Shown: piece by piece, positions 13,001 through 24,175 of the stretch
Layout: each line of letters opens with the position of its first letter
Numbering within the stretch: position 1 is the first letter of the stretch
NCBI GenBank assembly: GCA_902729315.2
Contig: LR746272.1
Location: forward strand, 1,798,001 to 1,862,000
DNA length: 64,000 nucleotides
Origin: Spirodela intermedia
Lineage: Eukaryota; Streptophyta; Magnoliopsida; Alismatales; Araceae
Direction of reading: 5' to 3'
Made by a program: the position numbers and the translations under genes
The notes under the pieces: model-generated
What the model saw: the letters and a program-made list of their open reading frames with translations, nothing else
The model's database searches: none
Told to the model about the DNA's origin: nothing

Positions 13001-16000
13001 TTAAAACTTTTCTGTGGGGAACCATGATTCCTCAAATCAGTCGTGATTTTTCTTCTTAGGCACTGTCAAAGATTTATGGAAGACAGTTCGCACCAAATTC
13101 TCACAGAAAAATAATGAAGCTCACATATATGAACTTGAGACAACGTCAATGTCAATGATGCAAGGGAGTAAAACAGTGATGAAATATGCAAGAGAATTAA
13201 AGAATCTTTAGGTGGAACTTGACTATTATCTTAGTCTTGACACTGAAAAACCCACTGAAATTACTGCTTTAGGAAATTTCATAGACAAAAGGAGAGTGTT
13301 TAAATTCTTGGATGGTCTTAGTTCTATGTTTGATCAGGTCAGGCAATAGATATTGAGCCGTGAGAAGAAAGTTGAGTTAGATGAAGCTATTTCAATCATC
13401 TTTAATGAGGAAAATCGCTGGAAATTGATGATGTCAGGTCCAGAAATAGATAATTCTGCATTTATGATTAAACAAGGCGACAATATGAAGAAGACTACTG
13501 ATCCGCCTAAACCATCTCAACAGGGTAAAGAAGGAATCAGAAAACTGACTCTAGAGACAATTTATGCGTTCGTAATGAAGTAATTTCAGCAAGTTTTTCT
13601 GTGTCAAGACTAGGATAATAGTCAAGTTCCACCCATAGATTTTCTAATTCTCCTGCATATTCCATCACTATTTTACTCCCTTGCATCATTGACATTGACT
13701 TTGTCTCAAGTTCATATATGTGAGCTTCATTATTTTCTGTGAGAATTTGGTGTGAACCTTCTCCCGCAAGTCCTTGACAGTGGCTAAGAAGAAAAAATCA
13801 CGGCTGAGTTGAGGAATCATAGTTCCTCACAGCCAAGTTTTAATCAGGGCATCCTCTTCTCTCCATCTCCGAAATTCTCGTGACATTGGGTCTGGTTTTC
13901 CCTCTATCAAGTGGTGTACTATGCCTCTTCCAGTTAATACTTCACGTATATATTCTGACCATTGTATCAGATTATATCTCGTCAGCTTAAACTCTAGAGG
14001 CATTGCATGGAATTCTATCAATACTCTTGTGCCTCCAGGAACAAGATTAACCTCCTTGTGGAGATTGAATCACCCTCAGAAGATGAAGTAACATCTCCTG
14101 TAGCTTCCATTTCAAGAAATAGTAGGCTCACTTAGTGTAAAGACTGATTTCGTGACCAAATCTTGAACAGAAATATTCAACGAACAGTACAAAGACCGTA
14201 GTAGCAGAATCACTAAGTGCAGAAGCGAATTAGAGCGATCGCACCTGTATTCGCTCTATGAAGAGGCTGCAGAGATGGTGTGTCCCTCGCCAGATAGATG
14301 TGGCACCAACAGCAGCGGTACCTCCCTCACAACTAACCACAGATCGTTAAGAGAGAGGAATTTGATATCACAGCGGTACCTAGGCTCTGATATCATGCAG
14401 AATGGTAGTCCTCAATTTGGTGTGCTGGAGATACCGCAACACCTTTGGAGAGGAAGAAAAAAATTATTGAATGGTAAACAAGAATATGTTTTACAAGACA
14501 GACGGGGTCCAGTATTTATACCAGACCCTTGAGAGTACATGATTACAAGTATTCAGGGTATATCTGCCGATATGAAAGTACAGGGTTTACTTATAAAATC
14601 CTCTTGACGACATAAACAATTTTGCATCATCTCATGTCACAAAGTGCGAATTTTGAAGTTTACAACAAAATAGATTATATATTCATCCGTCTTAATGTCA
14701 TAATGTGTTATGTTATTTTATTTTAGTACTTGTCAGTAACGCATGCCGGGTCATAAGATCACTCTGATACAGTTAGATCGTAACACATTCGACAGTGGCT
14801 ATTGAATATCTTGTGAATGTCATGAATAAAAACTTGGAAGATACGCTGATCAAATAACAGTCCTTGTCATGGACCAGAATAATACTGCAGACGATAGCTC
14901 TCATAAAAACGTGAATTCCTTTCTTTTTTTTCTAAATCTTGAAGAATTATTTTTTTGAACCAGGGAACAACATTCAGGATCAGTGTTTAGCTTTCATTTA
15001 ATTGCTATAGAAAGTCGGGTTTGACCGTGAGAATTGAAATTTCAACAACTTGCTCTATGATTTTTTATTATAATTTCTGACAGTTGCATCGTGTAATTGT
15101 TGGAACAAATACATTACTTAAATCCTTACATTTTAAGTTTCATGCGCCATGAATGTTGCCAGGGATCAGTTTGCATAGTAAATGCAGCTAGTGACAGAGA
15201 TGTAGCTGTATTTGCCGCAGGAATGATCCAGGCAAGTCAGATTACTACCCTCTTACTTTCTCTGGTATCGTTACTTTACTAGTTTTTTTTTCTTTGATTT
15301 TTTTATTAATCAAACGATTATTCAACAGGCTGAAATGAAAGGAAAATGTTTCTTATGTCGAACCGCCGCAAGTTTTGTATCTGCTCGGATTGGTATAAAA
15401 CCGAAGGCTCCCATCTCCCCAGATAATTTATCTGGAAAGCTTCTTAAAACTGGGGGTCTCATAGTTGTGGGTTCTTATGTCCCAAAGACCACAAAGCAGG
15501 TCTATTTTTTCACTTTCATCCTATGTTTTTGTTTACATGTAATACATTGAATTTGAAATTAATTACTTGGTACTAAATTCTGCAGATTTTGGGTCTGAAA
15601 TCAAAACTTGGGCATGTTATTAAATGCATAGAGGTGACTTTTTCATCCCCAGGTCCCTAATGACATTTTTCGATTTTTATTTATGATATGATTCGGATTA
15701 CAAATTTAAATTATAATATGGGCGGAATAAGATATCATGGCTATAACATCTTTATTTTCGCCTGATTGATATCCTTCTCTGAAGCAGGTCTCTGTTGATA
15801 AACTTTCTATGAGTTCATCTGAAGTGAGGGAGGAGGAAATTAGGCATGCAGCTGAAAGTGCAAGTTCCTATCTTAGACTTGGGAAAGATACACTTCTGAT
15901 GACTAGTAGGGAGCTTATTAAGGGGAAAAGTAAGTCGTTACCCTTTGTTTTCGTCGTATATCCAGTTGCATTATGTTTATATTATCATTTTCTCTTCGAT

Positions 16001-19000
16001 AAATAAGTGGTGCTTTGAAAAATAGGGAGAGGCATTCCATTAATGTGGACAAATATTCAGTTTTTGGGTTTGATATGTGCGAGGTTTTCGATATAAACGA
16101 ATCGATATTAAAAGATACTAACGCGGACAGTTTCTGTCAACCATGTCATACATGTTTGATCATACGTCCAGTTGGCATGACAAAACATGGAAAAGTCATG
16201 TCATAAGATTCGCTAAAGCAGCAACAGTCTGCTCAGTTGAGGGAAAGTGATTGGAATAAGGCAGGAAACAGGGATGGGTCTATCGCAGGTATGAAGAACG
16301 AAAAAATATCAATCATAGTATGTTTTTTGTCTAATCTGTGGAAATTATATCTTCTGGTACATTAGATTCACGCCAGCGGAACTAGATCCAAAACCCAGTA
16401 ATCTCATTTTTCGTTCCATTGCATTGCGCCGTCTGCTTCTCGTGAATGAAGCGTTTTCTTCATTCTGATGTCAGTCAACACTGGTTTGTCTCAAGGTAAT
16501 AGTCCTCACGTCCTAAGTTGCAAAGATCATTCTTCTCTCCATCAATTTCTCACAACTCGATCTGAAGTTTCAAACTTGAATTGACCCATTCTGGGGCCAT
16601 TTTTTTTGTACACGTAGAATTCCTATCTTGTAGGGCCTAAAAAATAAACTTATTAATGTCTCCCAGTACAAAATTTTGATATGTATAACAAATTCCCTGA
16701 TGTCTAGCACGATCAATGTTAATTACTGATGATGCAAAATTATTTTCTCGAATATTTATCTTATTTTTGGAGGTGCAATATTATTCATGTAAAACGTTAT
16801 TGTGCAGCTCCTTCTGAGAGTTTAGAGATTAACTTCAAAGTGAGCTCTGCATTGGTGGAGATCGTTAGGAGAATAAATGTACGACCACGTTATATAATTG
16901 CAAAGGTATTTAAACATCATTCTTGAGGGTACATCATCATTCAGTGGTTTATGAATATTTATGTATATTCTCTTGATATTAAGGCTCTTATTCTTTTATT
17001 GTGCTTGAATTTCTTTTTTCTCCCTCTGTTTATTCTTTTATATCCTATGTTTCATGTCTTCTGATTAAGCTATGACTATGATTTCCAGGGAGGAATCACT
17101 TCATCAGACCTTGCTACTAAAGCTTTAGAAGCTCATCGGGCACAGGTTGTTGGCCAAGCTTTGCCTGGCGTTCCCTTTTGGGAGCTAGGACCAGAAAGTA
17201 GATATCCAGGGATTCCATATATTGTTTTTCCAGGTAAAAGCTTATCTTATATATGTTTGTATGGACGAAGGTAGAGGATGTTCTCACAATTTAATGAATT
17301 TCTCTACCTACATGCCTAACCCCCGCGTCCTACAGGTAATGTTGGTGACGATAATTCTCTGGCAGAAGTTGTGCAGAAGTGGTCTCATCCACCATTGAAG
17401 TCTTCGACAAAAGAGCTACTTGTTGTAAGTGTCTTATTTGGAAACATGTGTTTATGGATTTTTACAATAATACATTTCTTCTTCCTGAAGAATGCGGAAA
17501 AGAGTGGGTATGCTGTTGGTGCATTCAATGTATACAATCTTGAAGGGGTAGAAGCAGTTATTGCCGCTGCAGAAGCTGAAAAAAGTCCTGCCATCTTGCA
17601 GGTAGGGATGAGTTATTCAAATGTCTTTAGAACAACTGTCTTTAGAAGCGTCATAACGTCCATGGACGTGACGCCTCAAGTTATATTTATTGATTGAAAT
17701 ATAAATTATGTGAAAACCCACCCTTTTCTGAATTTTGGTCAAAGTTGCCTGCTGGTAAACTTTTTCTAGTTCACAAAAGCTATTGTTAGTTAGTTGAAAA
17801 AATTTAAGTTTGCTACATTGTCCTGTTACAGTCTGCTTTGTTTCTTCACTGTATCTTTTCCAAATGTATTCACAGAAGCAAATTGAAAAGATGTTCTGAA
17901 ACAGTCTGGTCATCATGTCCATTATTCTCCTCAAGACAGCACTACACCTATCATCTCTAGTTTCTTTGGAACCTTTTTCCACTCTAGGATACTATCTGAT
18001 TAACAGAGAAACAAAGACCTTTATAGCGATATTTATGTCCCTCTCTGCGCCTCAAAAACTAATGCGTCAGTCTGCCCAAGACCCACTCAACTGAGCTTGT
18101 TGAGTCATGCACGTGCCCCTAAACAATGTAGAAATAAATATGGATTACATTTAAAAAGTGCATGGATATGTCTACATTAATAGAAACTAATACTTAATAT
18201 ACCTCTTTTATTGCCCAATCCCTATCCCGCATACTAATGAACATTCGCTCTGGAAGTGAAAGGAGAATAAGTAGGAAATGCTGTAATGAGCTTTGCAAGC
18301 ACAGGAAACAATGAACCAATGAGATGAATTTCTCCTAGTCCATTTATATCACGTCCAAGCAATATGGGATTAACTTTTCATGGTTTATCAACCCTTGGTC
18401 TTTATCACAAAAATATCATAAATACGGTGCCAGCCGTACAAGAGAAAATATCAGCTCTAGTATCACAATGCTGCAACAGACCGTCTTTCAAGAAAGCTGA
18501 AGGAGAAAGCCACAAGGGATTAAATAAGGCTGTCGTATTTTAAGCACCAGGGAACAGGATTTAAAGCCCTGGTGCTTAAAATACGTGCATAGAAGTTTTC
18601 TTCTTCTGTATGATGATTAGGTTGGAATTTTTCTTCTTGTAGGATACTCCTTACTGATACACATTCTAGAATAGTGCATTGCTTTGCTCAAATTCTATGT
18701 AAAATCTACGAAACAATTAATGATGTCTTGTTCGATTTTACCAAATAATAAATTCCGTAGTGTCATTATCCTTTTTTTTCCAAAATAGCGAAGATTAGTT
18801 CAAATCCGCATATTTTATCTTTCAGGTGCATCCTGGCGCTCTGAAGCTTGGAGGACACCCTCTAGTTGCTTGTTGCATCTATGCTGCTGAACGAGCCAGT
18901 GTAAGTAGAATTCAAATGAAGACTAGTATGATAAAAACTGCTTTTCGGAAGCCTAACGTTACCAGATTGAAAGCATCATCGTGCTAGTATTTGGCATCAT

Positions 19001-21891
19001 GGGTATGCTATATATAGGACATGCATTGACAGGTGCTTGGGGGCCGATATGCTTACTGAGGAGTTTAACAAAATCCAACTTCATATTTATAAAAAAAAAA
19101 AAAAAAAAAAAAAATTGTCTGCACTTACCTCAGTATTCTGATACAGATCGTGTCCTTTTGTCACTTGTCCTTTTCTTTTGCCATCTCTTTTAGCTCCTAG
19201 AAGAATCCAGTACACGCACTGGAAAAGTTTCGTTCTTTATAGTGCCATACATGAAGAAGGTTAATATAATTCATATAAAGAAGAAGCATCTAGTTTTGGT
19301 TTAGCAAAAATAGTTTAACATACTATCCCAATCATCAACTTTCTGTTTTTATCAATTTTAGAGTGTTAACATAAGATAGGGAAAAAAAAAACCACTCACT
19401 CTATGTGCTTTTATAATGAATATGCTCCAGTAAAAGTACATGTTACTCGTTATTAAAGGTAGATAGGTGAGAAATACGTCTTTTCGTGCCTTTAAGTGTT
19501 GCTCCAGGAGTTACCATACTCTATATGTTCACTTGTAACATCTCAACTAAGATCAGTCTCTTTTTAGGATGAACCTCTTCCACGTTGTACACATGTGTAC
19601 CATGTTTGTCACTGTTTTTCAACTGCGTATGGACTTGTGAAACTTGCCAGATCTCGACTCCTTTCAACTTAATTCATTCCAAGTTGAAATGGCATAGAAT
19701 GTCTAAACAAAAGCTAGAGCCTCCCTTAACAAATCATCTATGGATGTCTGGTTCCGTTCAGTGAGATCCTTGGACTTGCCCTATGTTTTTCATGGCAGGT
19801 GCCTATTGCTGTTCAGTTTGATCACGGGAGTTCTCAGCAGGAGCTGTTGGAAGCCCTTGAATTGGTATATTTTGCTAACTATATCACTCTTGTTGTAGTT
19901 CAATAACTACTTTATTGTCTATTATAGCCACATTAGAACCTATTTAAATAGCATCTTCATCTTCCACCATTGACTACGCTGTGTCTTTTGGACGAGCACA
20001 AGGAGATGCTGCTAAGTCTCTACTCACTGCAGGGTTTCAATTCAATCATGGTTGATGGTTCACATCTTCCTTTTGAGGAGAACATCTCCTTTACAAAGCA
20101 CATATCGTCCTTGGCACATGCAAGTAATATAATGGTGGAAGCTGAACTTGGACGACTGTCAGGCACGGAAGATGACTTGACTGTTGAGGATTATGAAGCG
20201 AGATTAACTGATATGACTCAAGTAAATATCTCCATAGAATATATTTTTCTTTTGTTAAAGATCAGTGGAGATTGGTAACTTGGCTCCACGTGTTTCAGGC
20301 TGAAAAATTCATTGATGAGACGGGAATTGATGCTTTGGCCGTGTGCATCGGAAATGTCCACGGAAAATATCCAGCTTCTGGCCCAAATCTGAGACTTGAC
20401 TTACTGAAGGTTTACTACTATCTTCTGATGCACAACTGGGATATATTTATATTTCAATAGATAAGCAAGAATAACTTCCACGCGTCTCAGCTCACACTCT
20501 CTACAGCCTTTTGGATGTTTGGCTGACAGTAGATGTTCCTTGAGCTTCACAAACCTACGGTTCACACCCACCACCCTTAGCTTCTAGGTGTATTTAATCC
20601 AGGACAATCCGTTGACTAGATGATGAACTTTTTTTAAGAGATGTTTCTTTCACATTCAGCCACCTTAATTTTTTTCAGTTAGATCAGCAGTCAGTTTCAC
20701 TTTCACTCAGGAAAAAAAAAAAATTATATATATATATATATTCACCATAGATGTGATGATCACAGGCTCCAACAGGTGGACATCTAGTTCAAAGCCATGG
20801 CCACTCAGGTTGTCCATCATTCATATATACCTGCAGCTTCTATTATAAAACTGACTGATAAATCATGGAACTGTACCAGACACAGAAGTTGACCGAATTT
20901 ATTCTTGAAAGCTTTAATTTTCACCATGTAGAAAGAAGTGATTGCCTCTCTAATTTAGTCATCCTCTTGTTAGATCATCATGTTCACACTACTCATGTAG
21001 ACCCAATTCTTTTCCTTAATATCCAGTATTATTTTGAGTATCTCAATAAGCTTTGTGCACTAAGATAGTTCGCTAAAAGTTCACTCTTTGCAACTCTTGA
21101 TTTTTTTTTCTTTTCTTTTATTCTTTCAATCTATGAACCCCGACCACTGTAGCATGTCAAACAGGCTTGTAGACTTGCCACACTTCTGCTCTCTAGTGGT
21201 TCAATCTGTCCGAAAATTTTATGATTCAGTTCACAGATGATCGTCTTTACCTTTTAGAGCCATCGTTGACTTTCAGTTCATGTATGTTCTGATTTTGAGA
21301 ATTTTTTTACCAAAAATCGCTCAGAGTATCGGTGCGTTCTTGTTGACAGGATCTGCATGAACTAGCTTCAAAGAAAGGGATCGCTCTTGTTCTCCATGGA
21401 GCATCCGGATTGCCAGAGGAACTTATAAAGGTCAGACCGCCCCTTCATCCCTCCCATGTATCGGTAGAGACTCGTACAGTGATGGGAATCGGATTCCTGC
21501 TTTTTCCGCCAAAATCATAGCCAGTGCTTGCATATTCTGGGTATAAAAAAAATGTTCTGATGAGATTCCGGTCACCATTTGAAGAAATAAAGCCGCGTTC
21601 TGGAGATCAGGGAAAGGTCAAACACTGATAGCTGGAATCGATTCCCTGTTCGAGAGCATCTACAAGGGTAAATCATGTCGCAGTGATTCGTTAGGTTCAC
21701 AGGTCCTGGGTTGTATATATTAGGCAAGAACATTTGTAGGCTCTAACCCACTCCCATTCATACATAGCCCATCAAATCGGATCTGATCTTCAATCTAACA
21801 AGAGTTAGCCCTCACCCCAGTCTGACACAGAATCCTTCCGATTCCCATCGCCTTGCCCTAGATTTTATTCCATAAAAAGCTTCATTTTTTA

Positions 21892-21971
<80 letters not shown>

Positions 21972-22213
21972 GCTTCTGAGTGGGATATGAGGAGGGGGGG
22001 CGACCAAAGCTAACGAGGGTCTGTGATGTACAGGAATGCGCAGGAGCTGGCGTCCGGAAGTTCAATGTGAACACGGAGGTCAGAAACGCCTACTTGGAGT
22101 CTCTGAGGAAGCCCAGCAAAGATCTGGTCCACGTTATGTCCTCGGCAAAGGATGCCATGAAAGCCGTCGTCGTGGAGAAGATGCGCCTCTTCGGCTCCTC
22201 CGGTAGGGCTTGA
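1047..22213 (+). CDS. Fusion enzyme: beta-hydroxyacid dehydrogenase x2, C4 acid-sugar kinase and class II aldolase (5'-partial)
   Basis: Relative of Arabidopsis At1g18270. Exons: 1047-1128, 2378-2456, 2559-2596, 2714-2908, 5300-5375, 5586-5666, 5738-5818, 6512-6588, 6701-6755, 6881-6929, 7111-7248, 7428-7509, 7598-7676, 7974-8020, 8805-9019, 9264-9351, 9496-9615, 9728-9846, 9937-10009, 10110-10229, 15163-15231, 15329-15499, 15586-15633, 15788-15929, 16808-16905, 17089-17233, 17336-17424, 17491-17601, 18826-18900, 19799-19864, 20033-20221, 20299-20409, 21350-21430, 22034-22213. After one split base they give 1,155 codons and TGA with no internal stop. Exons 1-3 end dehydrogenase module 1. Exons 4-14 hold module 2 (Rossmann [24 protein letters not shown], catalytic-type Lys in [11 protein letters not shown]). 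Exons 15-26 hold the DUF1537 kinase ([31 protein letters not shown]). Exons 27-34 hold the aldolase ([23 protein letters not shown]). Related bacterial enzymes act on four-carbon acid sugars such as threonate; the plant substrate is inferred. Confidence 0.93.
2262..2425 (+). repeat. 79-bp tandem duplication across a splice acceptor
   Basis: Two near-identical units sit head to tail, the first from about 2,262 and the second from about 2,341. Each carries the polypyrimidine tract, an AAATCAG acceptor and the first 39 bases of exon 2 of the fusion-enzyme gene; the acceptors end at 2,298 and 2,377. Only a few substitutions and one indel separate the units. Splicing to the downstream acceptor keeps the frame into exon 3. 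The upstream acceptor would add 79 nt, shift the frame and reach a TAA near 2,470. Confidence 0.9.
2909..5299 (+). other. Intron 4 of the fusion-enzyme gene
   Basis: This 2.4-kb AT-rich intron lies between the Rossmann exon and the exon beginning [12 protein letters not shown] 101-codon open frame at 3,841-4,146 has no recognisable domain. I see no transposon signature. Confidence 0.7.
10528..10744 (-). repeat. 3' LTR of the copia element
   Basis: This 217-bp direct repeat matches 14,396-14,612 along its whole length with about 25-30 differences by eye. On the element's strand it starts TGTTGCC and ends in CA, the usual TG...CA boundary. Confidence 0.9.
10745..10753 (-). other. Polypurine tract of the copia element
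   Basis: On the minus strand GAGGGGGAA directly precedes the TGTT start of the 3' LTR, where the plus-strand primer of an LTR retrotransposon is expected. Confidence 0.8.
10806..11458 (-). pseudogene. copia RNase H / RT C-terminal remnant
   Basis: Two open pieces (11,458-11,045 and 11,000-10,806) are separated by a break. The first carries [28 protein letters not shown] and a [20 protein letters not shown] region. The second carries [23 protein letters not shown] and [13 protein letters not shown]. These are standard landmarks of copia RT/RNase H C-termini. The frame break and lost junction make it inactive. Confidence 0.92.
11470..12170 (-). pseudogene. copia reverse transcriptase remnant
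   Basis: Read in several frames, the minus strand shows [55 protein letters not shown] and LLVYVD in the family order. The Asp pair after LLVYV reads DE rather than DD, and several stops interrupt the frame. The gene is dead. Confidence 0.85.
12184..12964 (-). pseudogene. copia integrase, C-terminal half and linker
   Basis: The open piece 12,964-12,473 contains [33 protein letters not shown] and [13 protein letters not shown], typical of the integrase after the catalytic core. The first catalytic Asp and the zinc-binding N-terminus are missing because the sequence switches to inverted gag DNA at about 12,961. The overlapping piece 12,513-12,184 corresponds to the variable linker towards RT. 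Confidence 0.88.
12961..13580 (+). pseudogene. Inverted gag segment inside the copia element
   Basis: This block reads as gag on the plus strand, opposite to the rest of the element. It contains [13 protein letters not shown] and ends in an open stretch from [13 protein letters not shown] (13,353-13,583). Its first ~305 bp are the reverse complement of 13,583-13,885. Confidence 0.85.
12961..13885. repeat. Imperfect inverted repeat (fold-back) of gag DNA
   Basis: The arms 12,961-13,268 and 13,583-13,885 are reverse complements, about 90% identical by eye, around a spacer of about 315 bp. Both arms encode the same gag segment (for example a shared ACTTGACTATTATC). A transcript of this intron could form a long imperfect hairpin. 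Confidence 0.88.
13583..14110 (-). pseudogene. copia gag N-terminal part
   Basis: The start is probably the ATG near 14,108 ([13 protein letters not shown]). A frameshift follows, then the open piece 14,021-13,827 with [18 protein letters not shown], as in plant copia gag (UBN2-type) N-termini. A stop follows TWL. Downstream codons continue the family but are broken. Confidence 0.82.
14383..14395 (-). other. Primer-binding site of the copia element
   Basis: The minus strand reads TGATATCAGAGCC immediately inside the 5' LTR. It differs at one base from TGGTATCAGAGCC, the usual copia site complementary to the 3' end of initiator tRNA-Met. Confidence 0.88.
14396..14612 (-). repeat. 5' LTR of the copia element
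   Basis: This is the partner of the repeat at 10,528-10,744. On the element's strand it starts TGTCGTC and ends CTGCA. The LTR divergence suggests an insertion that is not recent. Confidence 0.9.
15930..16807 (+). other. Intron 24 of the fusion-enzyme gene
   Basis: Noncoding 878-bp intron between the GELIKGK and [12 protein letters not shown] exons. No transposon landmark was seen. Confidence 0.7.
17602..18825 (+). other. Intron 28 of the fusion-enzyme gene
   Basis: This 1.2-kb intron contains an 18-bp perfect hairpin at 18,535-18,584. A 121-codon reverse open frame at 17,617-17,982 is not recognisable as a protein family. Confidence 0.7.
18535..18584. repeat. Perfect 18-bp inverted repeat with 14-nt loop
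   Basis: GTATTTTAAGCACCAGGG (18,535-18,552) is exactly complementary to 18,567-18,584. The loop is AACAGGATTTAAAG. It lies within intron 28 of the fusion-enzyme gene. It could be the core of a small inverted-repeat transposon or an RNA hairpin. Confidence 0.85.
19091..19114 (+). repeat. Poly(A) run in intron 29
   Basis: An uninterrupted run of about 24 A lies in the intron between the ERAS and [10 protein letters not shown] exons. It may be simple slippage or the tail of an old retrocopy. No retrocopy body was recognised upstream. Confidence 0.8.
21897..21968. repeat. Compound (AT)n(AG)n microsatellite
   Basis: About 32 bp of AT dinucleotides run straight into about 40 bp of AG dinucleotides. 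The tract is in the last intron of the fusion-enzyme gene, some 65 bp before the terminal exon. Confidence 0.95.
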
Positions 22214-23112
22214 TTATTTGCCCCAACTGGTAACTTTTTTATTCCCTTCTACCGCCTGCATTGCTATTTATTCATCGGCCGAAAACAAGAAACCATGAAT
22301 CCTCCCTAACAATAAATAAATAAATAAATATTTCTTTATATTAAAAATAGAAATACCATGATCCGAACATTATATTTCTTGAATAGCCCTTGTATAAAAG
22401 TGTTGTTAAATCAGAGACGAAACCATGAATCTCCCTCTCCTCGACGGGCAAGTGATGGCCTGTGCTTCGTTCAGTGATTACATGACCCACGACGATGACC
22501 ACACACTGGAAGTCGGAAAAGAAGGCCAAAACTTTTCAAAACTGATATCTATTGATGTCCGACAATTCACGCATTTTACCAAGTTCTTGATGCCAAAGAA
22601 AGAAAAGAACCGCGATCCAAACATTTTACTCATTCCATCTTCAATCGACCAGAGACGAAGATAAGAGGATCGTATCATACACCAACGTGCATATAATTCA
22701 AGAACATGAAGCAACCTCTGTTTTCTAGAACTAGAAAATAATAGTGCGCGATTCCGACAGCATGGTCATCAATGATCGTATCCTTATCTGCCCTGATGAT
22801 TTGAGCTTATAGCATCATATGTGTGCATACATACAATTAGTGTCAGTAATTCAAGTACGCGAAGCTATTTATGTTTCCAGAATTAGAAAATAATCAGTGG
22901 GTGATTCCAACATCAACTGAAGGTCGATTGCATTGTGGTGATACAGAGCACTGAGTGTCAGAATAAAGTAGGAACCGGAAACATGAATGAGATAGCCAGA
23001 CGAGGAGGAAGAACATATTTATCCCAAAAGTCCTCAACAAAACAACAAGATCTACAAGAAGCATCTTCAAACCTCTCTCACCCTCTCAGCTCCGCCGCAA
23101 AATCCCTCAACT
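22214..23112. other. Convergent intergenic spacer between the aldolase-fusion and eL19 genes
   Basis: Both neighbours end here, so this 0.9 kb holds two 3' UTRs. A TAAA/AAAT-rich tract at 22,310-22,335 lies about 100 bp after the TGA. Short open frames at 22,425-22,664 and its reverse have no recognisable content. Confidence 0.6.

Positions 23113-24175
<1,063 letters not shown>

Larger units (their letters stand above)
10528..14612 (-). mobile_element. Degenerate Ty1-copia LTR retrotransposon in intron 20 of the fusion-enzyme gene
   Basis: The element is antisense to its host gene. On the minus strand the order is 5' LTR (14,612-14,396), PBS, gag start (about 14,110-13,583), an inverted gag copy, truncated integrase (12,964-12,473), linker (12,513-12,184), reverse transcriptase (about 12,170-11,470, many stops; [15 protein letters not shown] and [10 protein letters not shown] visible), RNase H (11,458-10,806), PPT and 3' LTR. 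Integrase before RT is the copia order. No protease or integrase N-terminus was found, and stops and frameshifts are frequent, so it is non-autonomous. Flanks TAAAT and TAAAC fit a 5-bp target duplication with one change. The host splice sites at 10,229 and 15,163 are intact. Confidence 0.93.
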
